64,000 bases of DNA, taken from NCBI GenBank assembly GCA_015039365.1, contig WION01000137.1:62001-126000 (forward strand), written 5' to 3'. Below, one piece after another: positions 35,257 to 46,739 of this stretch. Positions within the stretch are counted from its first letter, which is position 1; every line of letters starts with the position of its first letter. Position numbers and translations under genes: made by a program. Origin of the DNA: Amanita rubescens. Lineage: Eukaryota > Basidiomycota > Agaricomycetes > Agaricales > Amanitaceae. The notes below the pieces were generated by a model. It ran no database searches. It was given only the letters and a program-made list of their open reading frames with translations, and was not told where the DNA came from.

Positions 35257-36294
35257 CTACAATAGTTTCACGTAAGAAGCAGGGAATAGGCCCGACTGGC
35301 CATCTACTTCGCCCGTCCACCAATCATCCGAATTCTTCTCAGTGACTAGGATCTGTTGGTTCTCTCTGATATTCAGGTCCCCCGGTTCCTAAAAAAACAG
35401 GTCAAACCATGGTGAGATGGAAGATAGAACAAGGGACATACATCCGACACATAGTCGTACAGAACATCGGCCCACCCTCCTTGCGGTTCTTGCTCCTCTT
35501 CCTCTTCCGGTTCTGGCTGAGGTGGACCTCGCCTAGCCACAGGCGGTGGAGCCGAAGCGCTCGACTAAATCACAATACCATTAAAAAAAAAAGAGTCGAG
35601 TAAAACCAAAATTGAGACTATCCACCTTGTTATAAGCCGGCGGAGGCCCAGCCTGCGACGTTCTCCCCGCCAACGCATTCTTAAGCGACGACGTATCAAC
35701 TCCACTCAACTTCTTTTAAAAAAACCGGTCAGGGTTCAACGTTCAACATTACACAAAATAAACATAACGCACATTTGTCATACCTCCCGGGCCAGACGAG
35801 GACGACCCACTAGGCGTCGACAAACGATGTTGAGAAAACGCAGCAGCCGCAGCGGCAACTCGTCCCGCTACAGGTGCCAGAGATTCTTCCTGTTGTTCTT
35901 GCGACGTTGCGTCTGACTGCAACTCCCCGCCCGAGTCAGCTTGAGAGAGAGAGACCAAGTCACTAGAGCTGAAACGACATACCACGCGCCCGCCTCCTGA
36001 AGAGAACCCGCCTCCGCCAATACCTCCCATTCGGGGCTTGGGAGACCCCCCGCTAGCAGCCGCCGTCGCTGCGGAAGAGAACAGACGTTGTCCGATGGTC
36101 GGTCCTGAACTTTTGCTGTTGCTATTACCGGCATGGCCGGACAGCGCAGCGGAAATTTCTGGGCGAGATTGGAAGTACCTAGTAGCGTGGGCCCAAGGTC
36201 AATGTCAACATCAGGAAAACAATAGAGAGACTCACTCGTCTAACAGAGAAAAGAAGGCATCTTTCTCTCTTTCCTGGAGGTTCGCGAAGACCAT
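35257..36294 (-). CDS. SH3-domain protein
   Basis: About six exons. Exon 1 (36294-36236) starts MVFANLQEREKDAFFSLLDE and joins in phase to exon 2 at 36178. A Gly/Ser/Ala-rich middle part follows. The exon VLYDYVSD and the last exon (35388-35257) form one SH3 domain: LYDY, EPGDLNI, the Trp pair DDWWTGEVDG, and GLFPASYVKLL before the TAG at 35257-35259. SH3 domains bind proline-rich peptides; in fungi such proteins mostly act at actin patches, endocytosis or polarity sites. The N-terminal FFSLLDEYFQSRPE pattern recurs in mushroom SH3 proteins of unknown role. An intron with donor gtatgt inside the Gly-rich part (near 35960) is likely but not certain. Fragments of its 3' end trail three F-box copies and one lone site. 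Confidence 0.85.
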
Positions 36295-36730
36295 GGGTAT
36301 CGACGAGGAATCGAGCAATACAATCGCGGCATCATCCGCGCCGCTCGATTGACATGAACAAAAGAGGCAATTTTCTTCTACAGACAGACTAAATAATAAA
36401 TAAATCTATACAGTGCTTTTTTGGGAGTGGGTGATACTTGGAATTACACGACTTTCTTTCTCGAGACACACACACACATGCTGTCACAACACAACCAGTC
36501 ATAATATCGACAATAGAATATATCAAAAAAAAAAAGGTAAACCGTTGGTGCACTTTTTGGGGTAGTCGCTCGCATATTTGCGACAAGCTGGTAAAAGCAG
36601 ATAAGATATCAACAGAAAAACAAACAAACCACAAAAAAAAAAGAGAAAAAGAAAAAAGAGTGAGATATGCCGCCAAGCACCAAAATGAAGAAAAAGAACA
36701 GCGAGCCAGCGTGGGCGAGGCGGTCCACTT

Positions 36731-39700
36731 CTATGAAGGCCAATCAAACAGAGCGCTATAATCATCTTGGGATCCCGCCAGCGAAGACGTTTGCGACTGC
36801 TGTGAACCAGGTGTGGCCGACATATGTCTTGAGATATCTCCAAGGCTGCCACCGGTTGGTGAAAAGGGCGAAAACATGCTGCTCATTCCTCCACCCCCAG
36901 CGCCAACGTTACCTTGCTGCGTTGGCGACCCAGCCCAGGTTGGACTGGAAACGCCCATGGGAGGCGGCGATGCAGACGCACCTCCCATAAACGATCCTAA
37001 GCCTGCAATAGTTGGTTGTGCCTGTTGGTGCTGCTGAGGTTGCTGTTGCCCCTGGATAGGTGACGACATTCCGTACCCGCCTTGCATTTGCATGCCCTGG
37101 AGCTGCAGGTTTTGGTTCTGACCCGGTGATTGCCCCATCCCCATACCTCCGCCTTGCTGTCCGGGCCAGTTGCCACCCATCATCCCTTGCGCGCCACCGC
37201 CCGGGGATCCAAACATGTTGCCTTGAGGATTCTGCCCCTGTTGTTGCTGATGTTGCTGATGTTGCTGTTGCTGTTGTTGTTGCTGTTGTTGTTGTTTCAT
37301 CATGATTCTCTGGTAGTCTTCCGGTCCCAGTGACGCTCCTCTGCTCACTGCAGTACCTGGGCGTGGGGTCATCGAACTGGAAGAGCTATCAGAAGGCGAC
37401 CGTGTACTTCGGGCTATCCCAGGGATTGGATTGGTAGATCTGAGGGCAGCGGGGAAGTCGTTAGTCCCGCCCAACATCGGTGAGCCCATATTGATGCCTA
37501 TCCGCTGTTGTTGCTGTTGCTGGTGCTGCTGGTGCTGGTGCTGGTGCTGTTGTTGTTGCTGATGTTGCTGTAGCTGCTGTTGGGAGAGAGCTATCTGCTG
37601 GGGGTTCATCATCATGCTGGAGCCACCAGGCCCGCCGGCACCGGCGCCAACGCCTGCGCCTGCACCTACATTTCCCATGGCTGCTCTCTGCTGCTGTTGT
37701 TGCTGCTGCTGCAACATTATAAACTGCCGTTGTTGGGGACTCAGATTATTCAGGTTCATCCCTGACATACCACCAGCTACGGCGCCTGGATTGACATTTT
37801 GCATACCTGCGGGGAACATGTTATTCTGCTGCCCCACACCCATGCCCGAGAACTGCGCAGGGTTGGCATTGGCCATTGGAAATGACATACCGCCAGCACT
37901 ATTTTGCATCGACATTCCCTGCATTTGCTGAAGGCTTTGTATATTGGCTCCAGCAGCACGCTGTTGATCCGATTGTTGATTGCGCATCTGCATTTGGATG
38001 GCCTGCGTGGAACGTCAGTATCACTGATACCCAGAGAACGGTAGACTTACGGCCATTGCAATTTTCTGTAACTGGACTTGCTGGTTCAAGCTGTGGAAAC
38101 CTGGAATAGCACGCATAAGGTACTGCATGATGGGATGGTTTGGGTTTTGGAGAATCTGGACTGCCTGCTGCATAGTGAGATTATGGTGTCCTGCAGTTGC
38201 GTTGACGTTGCCCGTCCCACCATGACCCATTTGACCTGTTCCTCCGCTGACACTAGTCGTGTTCATGCCAATAGTTGGTCCAACGCCCTGGGTTGATGGA
38301 TTAGCAGCACCGAGCATTGCATTAGTTTGTTTTGCGTTGACGGCGGGTTGTTGCTGCTGTTGCTGTTGTTGATGTGCGCGTAGCTGTGCACGCAATGACG
38401 CCACCAATCGTTCTTGCAAGGGTTGCTGGGACATGCCTGCGTGACTTGTTAAATTTCCGTCGGGCGACTGCTGGCGTAACTGCTGAGAAGCGATTGTCGG
38501 TGGTGATGGACCTATCTGTCCATTAGGTATGGATAGAACCGCAGATGGTAGCGTAGCCGAAACAGGCGAGACGGTGCGGTTGGGCGAAGGGGTAGGGTTT
38601 AGGTTCGGGATTAAGGGAGGTGGTGGCATTGAATGAGATGGGGGCGGCTTTACGTCGCCGATGTTTTGGCGCTTGCTTGCGGGATCTGGCAAGCTATCTT
38701 CTGAACGTTCACGCTTTTGAGGCGGGTTCAGAGTCTGGAAGAGTCCGCTGCCGGGTATGGTGAGCGGTATGCCGAGCTGCTGCCGTCGAGCTATCTCTTT
38801 GGCGAAAAAGCCTGGCATCTCACTATATAAGTGCTGTAGGCGTTCACATGAGTAAAAGTCGACAGGCGGCGGGGACTCGATAATGGGAAGGGACATGGTC
38901 GTCTAAATGGGAGGTTAAATGGGATGCTCTTGTAATTTGGCAAGAAGAACGAACCGTAGGGCGACTTTCAGCAATGGCTGCCAACCAGGCGAGATTTGAG
39001 TGCAAACGCTGTGAATAGCTGATTCAATGCGCATATATGAGGTGAATGAAGGTGCAAGAACCAGGACAACGACATACTGGTGGTACAATGTATCTGATGG
39101 TGGGACTCCTTTTTTCTGAAATTCCATGCAAACGCTATTGAACGAGATCCAAGTTAGCGGAAATAGTTTGACACGGAGTTGAGAAATACGCACTGCAATA
39201 GCTCAGAATTGAGATTAAGGATAGTGATAGCCTTTTGTTCGCCTAACTTTGAGGCAGAGGCGTCGACTGCCGCAGAGGATGATGGAGAAGAAATAGAAGG
39301 CAGAGCGTCGAAAGGAGGAGATTTAGATGATGATGATATAGTAGCAGTTTCAGATGGGTCAGGTCCTTCTGTTACTGATTTTAATTCAATGACCGTATCC
39401 ACCGTGACGTCAAGATCGTCTGGCGGTGGTGAGAGTTCGCTGAGCGGAGTTGACAGTCGCGAGGCCTTTTCAACGCGTGTTTCCTCTTCCTCCTCTTCCT
39501 CTCGTTGTGCCACTTTCACCCCTTCTTCCTTCTCTTCTGCAGTAACCGGTAACGGTGGTGAACTTGGTACTTCCGGTTGAGTTTGAGGAGAGTTTGTATC
39601 TGGTGCTGGAGAGAGTGAGGAACTCCTGTCGCGCGGTGGATCAGTTGGAGTTAGTGGTGGTTGAAGTTGGTGATGGTCCTTTGGGTCTAGGATGAAGTCT

Positions 39701-39771
39701 GATTCATTTGGTTGCCAAGAAAGATGAGAATCTGGGAGGATGTTGACGCTGTCTCGATCGACTCGTATCAT
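36731..39771 (-). CDS. glutamine-rich protein with SSXT/SS18-like N-terminal domain
   Basis: Five exons (39771-39194, 39134-39074, 39008-38955, 38902-38051, 38002-36731) join in phase to 938 residues. After an acidic, Ser/Pro-rich leader, residues ~178-230 (AITILNLNSELLHVCMEFQ, then YHQYRLHSNLAWLAAIAE) match the spacing of the SS18/SSXT domain (N..LI..I...QNKG....C..Y...LH.NLVYLA.IAD). A helical segment QAVQILQNPNHPIMQYLMRA and long Gln/Gly/Met-rich tracts with polyQ runs follow. SS18 proteins belong to SWI/SNF (BAF-type) remodellers, in which the domain binds the ATPase core. By analogy this could be a SWI/SNF subunit or coactivator. No DNA-binding domain is seen. The weakest join is exon 2 to 3 (donor gtcgtt). 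Confidence 0.75.
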
Positions 39772-40290
39772 TTACTGCCTGCAAGTTGTACTGGTGCACT
39801 AATGCGGAGTCTTAATTCATTCCGACAAGCGCCTGTTCTCCTCGTTCAGAGCCTTATAATTCTATCTAATACCGTAAAGACTCATATATATACCATATTT
39901 ATTAGGAATAGGTATCTTTCACATACCGGCAACCATCACTTGCGGAGACAGCCAATTCAACCGTGCCGCGGCCCCCCTGGCGCTGATTCGCCGGCTGTAT
40001 TTGGCTTTATTTGCACTACTACCATTCCCATCGTAGGCCAAAGTACCCAGCACCAACAGTCTCCTCAAGACAACTCAATGTGAGTATGCCCGCCTGCCAT
40101 CTAGTGATCCACCATACTTTGTCGTTATGTCGTTCTTGAACCCCCCTGATCGAAAATGGCGTTGAAAATGGGCCGATTAGAGGTGGATTCACGTTGGCCG
40201 AGTTGGATGACATCGACATCAACTTTTTCACTGTCCTCTATCTTTCGCCCGATTTTCCTCTGACATTATGCCCCTTTTACAGAATACGCA
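39772..40290. promoter_or_regulatory. divergent intergenic region, uL2 promoter side
   Basis: About 520 bp between the ATGs of the Gln-rich protein (minus) and uL2 (plus). Nothing else is recognised. It should hold the strong promoter expected for a ribosomal protein gene, but no motif is certain. Confidence 0.4.
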
Positions 40291-41281
40291 ATGGGTAGGG
40301 TTATTAGGGCCCAGAGGCGCTCGCACGCAATCGTACGTGTCCACAACGATTAGCAATAAATTCGACCTGACCTATACCCCCCTCGCCAGTTCAAAGCACA
40401 CACCCACCAACGGAAAGCGCCCGCCCAACTCCGAAAACTAGACTTTGCAGAGCGTAATGGATATATCCGGGGTATCGTAAAAGAAATCATCCACGATCCC
40501 GGTCGGTAAGTCGTCAAAAATTCAAAACGTATTCAAAACGTATGTCTAATGTTTATCACAGTGGCGCACCCCTCGCCCGCGTCGTTTTCCGCGACCCGTA
40601 CCGATACAAACGCCGCACGGAGACATTCGTCGCAACCGAAGGCCTGCACACCGGCGCCTTCGTCTACTGCGGCAAAAAGGCCCAACTCGCCGTTGGCAAC
40701 ATCCTCCCCGTCGGCCAACTGCCAGAAGGTACCATTGTTTGCAACGTCGAGGAGAAAGTCGGAGACCGTGGCGCACTCGCCCGTACATCCGGCAACTACG
40801 CCACCATCATAGGCCACTCCGATGACAACAAAACCCGTATCCGCCTCCCAAGTGGCGCAAAGAAGACCGTCTCTGCTTCTTCTCGTGCGACGATCGGTAT
40901 TGTCGCCGGCGGTGGACGTATCGATAAACCCTTGCTCAAGGCCGGTCGCGCGTACCACAAATTCAAGGCCAAGCGTTACATGTTTGTATATGCTTTAGAA
41001 GAGAGGATTATTTACTGACACTTTTTTTTTGCTAGCTGGCCTCGTACTCGTGGTGTTGCTATGAACCCCGTCGACCATCCTCATGGTGGTGGAAACCATC
41101 AACACATCGGAAAGGCCTCAACAGTCGCTCGTTCTGCTGTTCCTGGTCAGAAAGTCGGTCTTATTGCTGCTCGTCGGGTAAGTTTGATGTTATCAGCTTC
41201 GTTCTACGTCAAGTCTTCTGATCTAATACCTTTTATTAGACTGGTCTATTACGTGGTACAGTCAAAGTCAAGGAGGTGTAA
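40291..41281 (+). CDS. RPL2: 60S ribosomal protein uL2 (L8e/RPL2)
   Basis: Five exons (40291-40332, 40390-40505, 40562-40981, 41036-41177, 41240-41281) join in phase to 253 residues, the family length. It starts [20 protein letters not shown], has the RNA-binding core, and has the highly conserved [16 protein letters not shown] near the peptidyl transferase centre, ending [11 protein letters not shown]. The residues at the exon 3/4 join read KRYIWP where most relatives have KRN(S/C)WP, so that exon boundary or a mild divergence deserves notice. All splice sites are GT-AG. Confidence 0.93.
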
Positions 41282-41299
41282 AATTACATTTTGTCTCAT

Positions 41300-43010
41300 T
41301 TACTTTGTCGTTTACTTTACCTACATCTCACTTGTCGCATCATCTGCTATGCTACTGAGCACGATTCCGCTACCAGCAATCCCGAAAACTCAGCAATTGA
41401 TAGATATGTTTTATGCATATGATGATAAAATATGTCTCATGCTTTGTGAACAATATGAAATGCTCTATCTCTAGCCAACAGCAATCCCACTAATGGCTCA
41501 GCTTAATGTGTCTGGATGGAGGCTGCTAGGCAAGAGCCAATTAGTGCAAGGTGTTTAGATGAGCTTGAAGCAATGAAAGCACCAGAGACAGTGCTTAGGC
41601 TAGATGGAAGCAAAGGGTAATTGAGACAAATTGCATGCAAGGATAAAGCTAGCAATTTTTAATGATTAACAACAGCCAGATACAACACTGTGATGTTAAA
41701 TGCTTATATTTATTACATAGAGCATACATGCATAAAGTTTGTTGTCAGCAATACTAAGGAATATACATATAATGGAAAAGATAGGCATAGATAAATGAGT
41801 GTATAGTATGAGTTAGTACTAATGAAAGCATAGATGGTAGAGAACAAGTTGCAAAGTGGACAGAATGTAGACAGTGGAATCATGAAAGAGAAAGAAAGAA
41901 AAGTTTGACTATGGTTTTTACATCAGGATTTATTTGAACTTGAACGCAAGAATGGTAATTACCTTTGTCTTTATTCAGGTCTGGTTTTATTTCATTTAAA
42001 TTTGTTTAGGGTTCTTTTGGGATCAAGTTGCATCATTATGAGCAAGAACAATGAGTTACACAAATACTTGCCAGTCAATTGACAATTGATATAATGTGGT
42101 ATCATGAAAGAATATTCCAGGAGAAAGGTAAAATTGGACAAGTGTGATTGAAGAAATCAATGAACTAGGGTTGTATCATCAGTTTTTAAATTTGTAGAAG
42201 GTAGGAATGGTGATTACTTGTTTTTTTCTGGTTTTCATTAGCATTTCTATTCACATTTTTATTTGTTTTTTGTTTCATTTTTTTTTTTTTAACTTTTTTA
42301 TTTAAGACTTTTTTGAAGCAAGATGGTCAACCAAGCCACTAATATCACAGTCATTATGTGCAAGAACATTGATACAAAGCACCACTTACTATCCCTAATC
42401 TTCACCACCAATGCTGGTGGTGATAGACATAGGTGATTGGCTTCTACTTCTGACAATCTGAAGCCTGTTCCTAAGTGCAGTTATATCTGCAAAATATAAC
42501 ATTGCAGCAGCATGCACTTGTTGGATAGGGTAAGGCTGATGGTCATCATGGAGGGGATCAGAGGCCTGCAATGTTACATGCAGATGCCTCTTTAATTGGT
42601 TTGGTATCCCCATCCAGAAATAACCATTGTATTCAACCTTGCTGATGACACCCTCTCTGTAGAGGGCATCAGCAAGGGCCTTATACTTACGATGATACCA
42701 TTTCCAATGACTTGGCTTTGGGCAAGGCCTTGCTTTGGATGAAGCAATGAACTTGTGAATGTGATGAATAACATCAAGTTCATGCTCCTGTCCAAGAAGA
42801 AGCATAAGTTCCACCCTTGCCCTTCTTACTAGCATGTCAACATCATTGAAGGCAATTGTATTTCCAATATCAGCTGGTTGAAGCAAGTTAAAACACCAGA
42901 TAGTTGGGATTGTAGAATATACATGCCTAATCTGTAATGGCCTTCATTTCTGTTGAGCCATCTACCACCCACAACACCATCAATGTATTGGGGTCGAATT
43001 CGTGCAGGAG
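41300..43010. mobile_element. AT-rich inserted stretch with retrotransposon relic
   Basis: Base composition drops sharply after the uL2 gene: long T and A runs, few CG pairs, unlike neighbours on both sides and resembling only the NLR region at 1-800. It holds one gag-like frame (separate entry) and no reverse transcriptase or integrase. LTR ends could not be defined by eye. Confidence 0.5.
42395..42886 (-). pseudogene. gag-like protein relic (retrotransposon)
   Basis: 163 codons open from a probable ATG at 42886. The segment around YHRKYKALADALYREG and FWMGIPNQLKRHL resembles the capsid/gag region of basidiomycete Gypsy-type elements, in which a 'Y.R.F/Y...L...G.I...E....FW.GIP..L' pattern recurs. 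No zinc knuckle or polymerase follows. An upstream minus frame to 43038 could be an earlier part in another frame. Interpreted as an old fragment. Confidence 0.5.
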
Positions 43011-43211
43011 GAGGGTGCAGGGTATATGAATACGACATTGATAATGAGTTGGGTGGTGGAGGTTTAACGGAGAGAGTATATACACAATCAGCACTGTTTA
43101 TATCCCCCAGGAATAAGGTTCAAAGCTTATCATCACGTGTAGTGCCTCATGGCCATATGGCTATGCCGGAGCCATCGCGCCGGTGTTGTCCATAAAACCT
43201 AGTCCACTTCA

Positions 43212-45529
43212 CTATATATCTGGCATATCTGATACCTTAGATGCCTCCTCCATCTCCTTGCGCCAACGCTTCTGGATATCAATGGTCTCCAGAAAAATCT
43301 TGTATTTGGCATCCAGCAGTTTTCTGTCTCGAGGAGACACAGCTGGTTTAATGAGCGTTCCCTGGGTAGTCATCTCCACCTGCGGATTAAATGCGGTCAG
43401 GAACAATCTGATCTGATTCTCCACCTTGACAGCGTACCATGATGTTCCACAGAATTTTATTTCGCTCAATGATACTCAATTTATCTGCCCCGTGGTGAGT
43501 GACACGCCAATCAGACACTTCCTTGGCAAAGCGCCCGAGTATGGCAGCTCCAAGCACGACGGCAGCGCCGCTGTTTGCAGGAAGAACCACCGGGATTCCG
43601 CACACGTTCGCCAAGCAGTTGCATCAATGCCCTGTTCTTAGCTTGACCGCCGCTCACATAGATTAACGAGATCTTGTGTCGTTCTTGCCGTTCTAATGTC
43701 AAACTAGTAGGAACGTGCGAAGATGAGTTAGAATTGAGCATTTCGATGATGTGGCGCGTTTGAAGAGAGATAGATTCAAGAGTCAGAGCGTACTTGCGCG
43801 CCAAGTCGGCAACGGACGTATCCTATATGTAGTTGAACGTCAATCATTAAGCGTTGAAAGGATTACATAGGTGTTTACCAAGTCAAGGCCAACTATGGAC
43901 CCACGCATGCGTGAATCAGCTACAGGTGACCTATTACCTGCGCACGTCGTGTATGATCCATGTACCAGATGCACCTATCAAACGTACCATGGAAATCAGG
44001 ATAGAAGTGCACGTCTTTGGTGAGCTCCACATTGGAGTTCACGCCTCGTTCAGTACGAAGTCGTTGTAAGATATCTTCAAGCACTTTCAGAAGACGTCAG
44101 CGATATTATTACGTCGTCTTTTTCAATCCGTGGATTCACCTGAATGAATAGGCTTGTCCTCTCGCTTCGACTGCTCAACAAGCTGGGGGTATGCCGGGTG
44201 AGTTGTCAGGATGAACTCGATCAGCTACGGAATATGAGAAACGATTGGGTTCGTGAATTGCAATGTATTACCTGGCCCGTAGAGGATTGACCCCCTTCGT
44301 TCATCCACCATCCACCAAATACGGCGTCCTGTACGAACTTCAATGATATGTTCAAAGAGCATCTATTGTCCACGCACTTTGTATGGTCCCCAGACACCGT
44401 TCACGAAAACACCTTTGGGGCTCTGTATCATACAAACGTTCAGGTCGTATGCGAGATAGAAAAGGATATCAATAGTCACCTGCACAATATGACAAGTACT
44501 TGTGCCAGCTATGACGGCCAACCTGTATTGCGACTCATCAATAGCAGGGGTGTCTGATAGTCTTCCGTCGTTGGTGTATCTTGCAGCAACGGTCCCCAAC
44601 CATCCCGCGTAGCTGACCCCTGGTTATAAAAGCCATGCACGAGAAGCGGGCAGACCCACGCGTCAATCAGAGCACTTCCAACTGGAGTGCCCTCGACTAA
44701 GCCAAGTTCCTGAGCAGCTTTCTTACATAACCCACGTCCCACAGGCATGCCAGCGGTGAGAACATTGCCGCCGACAGCGCCCATAGGTTCATAACCCCTT
44801 TCAACGAATTCTCCAAGTCCAATCTTTTGAAAAAAGTCTGAGCGCCACCCTTTGTTCGGAATGTAGGAGAATTTGCATGTCAATGAGCAGGAAGAGCGCA
44901 TGTCGTCCGATGTCGCTCGGTAGGTAAGAAAGTCCGGCAAATCGAAAAATTGGCATCGTGAAAAAAGAGCAGGGTCCATGCGTTTCTTGAGCCAAAGAAT
45001 CTTAGGACATTCCATCTCAAGCTATTCACATTGCGCGAGACAGAAACGTAGCGCATTAGTTAAGAGTCATCGGAAGAGTGCGAAAACAACTGACGCTCAT
45101 GGTTCCACCGACGTACTCAAGTACCTCCGAACCGGTACCATTGATCAGCTCTGCTTCTTCCTCGGCGCGATGGTCTGCCCATAATACAATGTTCCGTTCA
45201 CCATATTGTCCAAGTTGGTCACCGCGTGTTACGATTACTGGTTCACCATTGGCGTCTGTCACCGCGAGCGAACAGGTTGCGTCGAACCCAATGCCCTTCA
45301 CGGAGGATAGTGGCACCTGGCCCATTGATAAACATGTTTTTATCGTTGCAGATATCGCCCCCCAGATATTCGTCGTAGACTGTTCAAAGATGCGATGATC
45401 TTCTGGATCGCGGTGCGTGATGATGTTTTCAGTTGAAGATGCGACGATAACCCCATCTTGTCTTACAAGCGAGGCACGCGCTGAACCTGTCCCAACATCG
45501 ACTCCAATGTAAAAGTTTGCCGACGTCAT
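43212..45529 (-). CDS. ribulokinase-like FGGY carbohydrate kinase, one apparent frameshift
   Basis: Multi-exon gene starting MTSANFYIGVDVGTGSARAS (ATG at 45529). It has the FGGY fold landmarks: N-terminal phosphate loop DVGTGSARAS, GFDATCSL, WADHRA, GVWGPYKDAVFGGWWMNEGG across an intron, HFYPDFHG, and VYVSGGQAKN. It ends with the family-typical LDAKYKIFLETIDIQKRWR and a TAG at 43212-43214. Such kinases phosphorylate ribulose or related ketopentoses (YDR109C/FGGY group). At least nine introns splice in phase. One extra G near 43611, between ALMQLL and ANVCGIPVVLPANSG, breaks the frame. Without it the whole protein reads through. It is a recent null allele, an assembly error, or a pseudogene in the making. 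A damaged inverted copy lies at 12291-17362. Confidence 0.85.
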
Positions 45530-46739
45530 GGTGGTCTGAAGAAATGTGAAATCATTGTCGGTCATCGATTCATCCGGGCCGCATCTCATCGATGGCACTG
45601 ATGGTCAGAGGACTCCCGCCGACGAGCCGTCTCCCCACAATTCGGACAAAAATTGGTCCAAAACCGGGTCCACCCTTGACGATAGATGATCCATTTAGCC
45701 CTTCTGGCCAGGTGAGCCCAGAATGCGCTGGACCATATGCATTAGTGCATCGTTCATGAGGCGGGCCACGACAACTGCAAGTTAGCCCAAAAACTTTATT
45801 CAAAGTTCGAGCGAATGCCAGCGCAGAGAATTAACGACAAAGTTTCGGCTCGTTGCCAGTTATAGTCATCGATTCACGTTAATAACCAATTTTAAATCGG
45901 TTAGAAACAAGACAAATATGATCTGGTGGATGCAAGAAATATCTCTCTATGTCAATTAATAAGAAGGAATATTGGATCTGATGTAAGATGCGTGTAATAT
46001 GCCATTGCGTATAAGATTGATATATATGGTGCCCGTCTGGATATGACAACAACCTTCATTGTTGAGAAAAATGCGTGAAACTTTCACTGGATCCATAGAT
46101 TCGTACAGAACGTCCTTCAAAGCGAATGTTAGTCCAAAGTGAAAATTCGCGGGATTAACACTTTACCTGGGACATCGTACGAAGTCGCGGTGCTCGCAAA
46201 GAAATGAGAAGGATGCGGCTCGACTTTCTTACTTTCTATTTGATTTTGTGCGCGTATTGAGACTGAGAGTCACTGATAAAACTGGAGAGGGTATTGTTCT
46301 TTCTTTTTGACGTTTCTTTTGGTTTTTTTATTTTCGATTTTTCTACGATAGCTTCAATTGTTGATCGTTTTGCAGGCTAGAGATAGAGATAGAGAAATAG
46401 ATAATTGCAACCCTTTTCGTCATTTTCGGTTTTCCCTTTGTTCTAGTTTTCATCGATTTATAAGACAGGAGACCAAGAGTCCTTCCATGGTGCATGAAAT
46501 CGGACATCGGTGGAGGACGTTGACAGCCTGTGACACCAAAGATTACGAGAGATTACTGTATTTTCAAGTCATTAGAATAAAAGCCGTGGCGACCAGCAAG
46601 GAGACCATTAGGTGGTTGATAATGCAGCAGACGGAGATAATCGTTATAATAGCGATGTAACCGCATCATAGAGTTTTATCATTGACGAGACCAGAAACAA
46701 GCAAATGCCGGAGAAGATTTGGAAAAAAGAAGCCAAGCA
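45530..46739 (-). repeat. linker region, source copy of the dispersed linker repeat
   Basis: Intergenic region between the six-repeat protein gene's 3' end and the ribulokinase-like gene's 5' end. Copies lie at 11340-12290 (inverted, long), 22271-22690 (inverted, short) and 2210-2690. It contains a 'tagagatagagatagag' microsatellite near 46379. No gene is supported. Confidence 0.65.

Noticed and set aside
37060..37931. Plus-strand Leu- or Cys-rich frames
   Set aside because: They are complements of CAG/CAA glutamine tracts in the SSXT-like gene.
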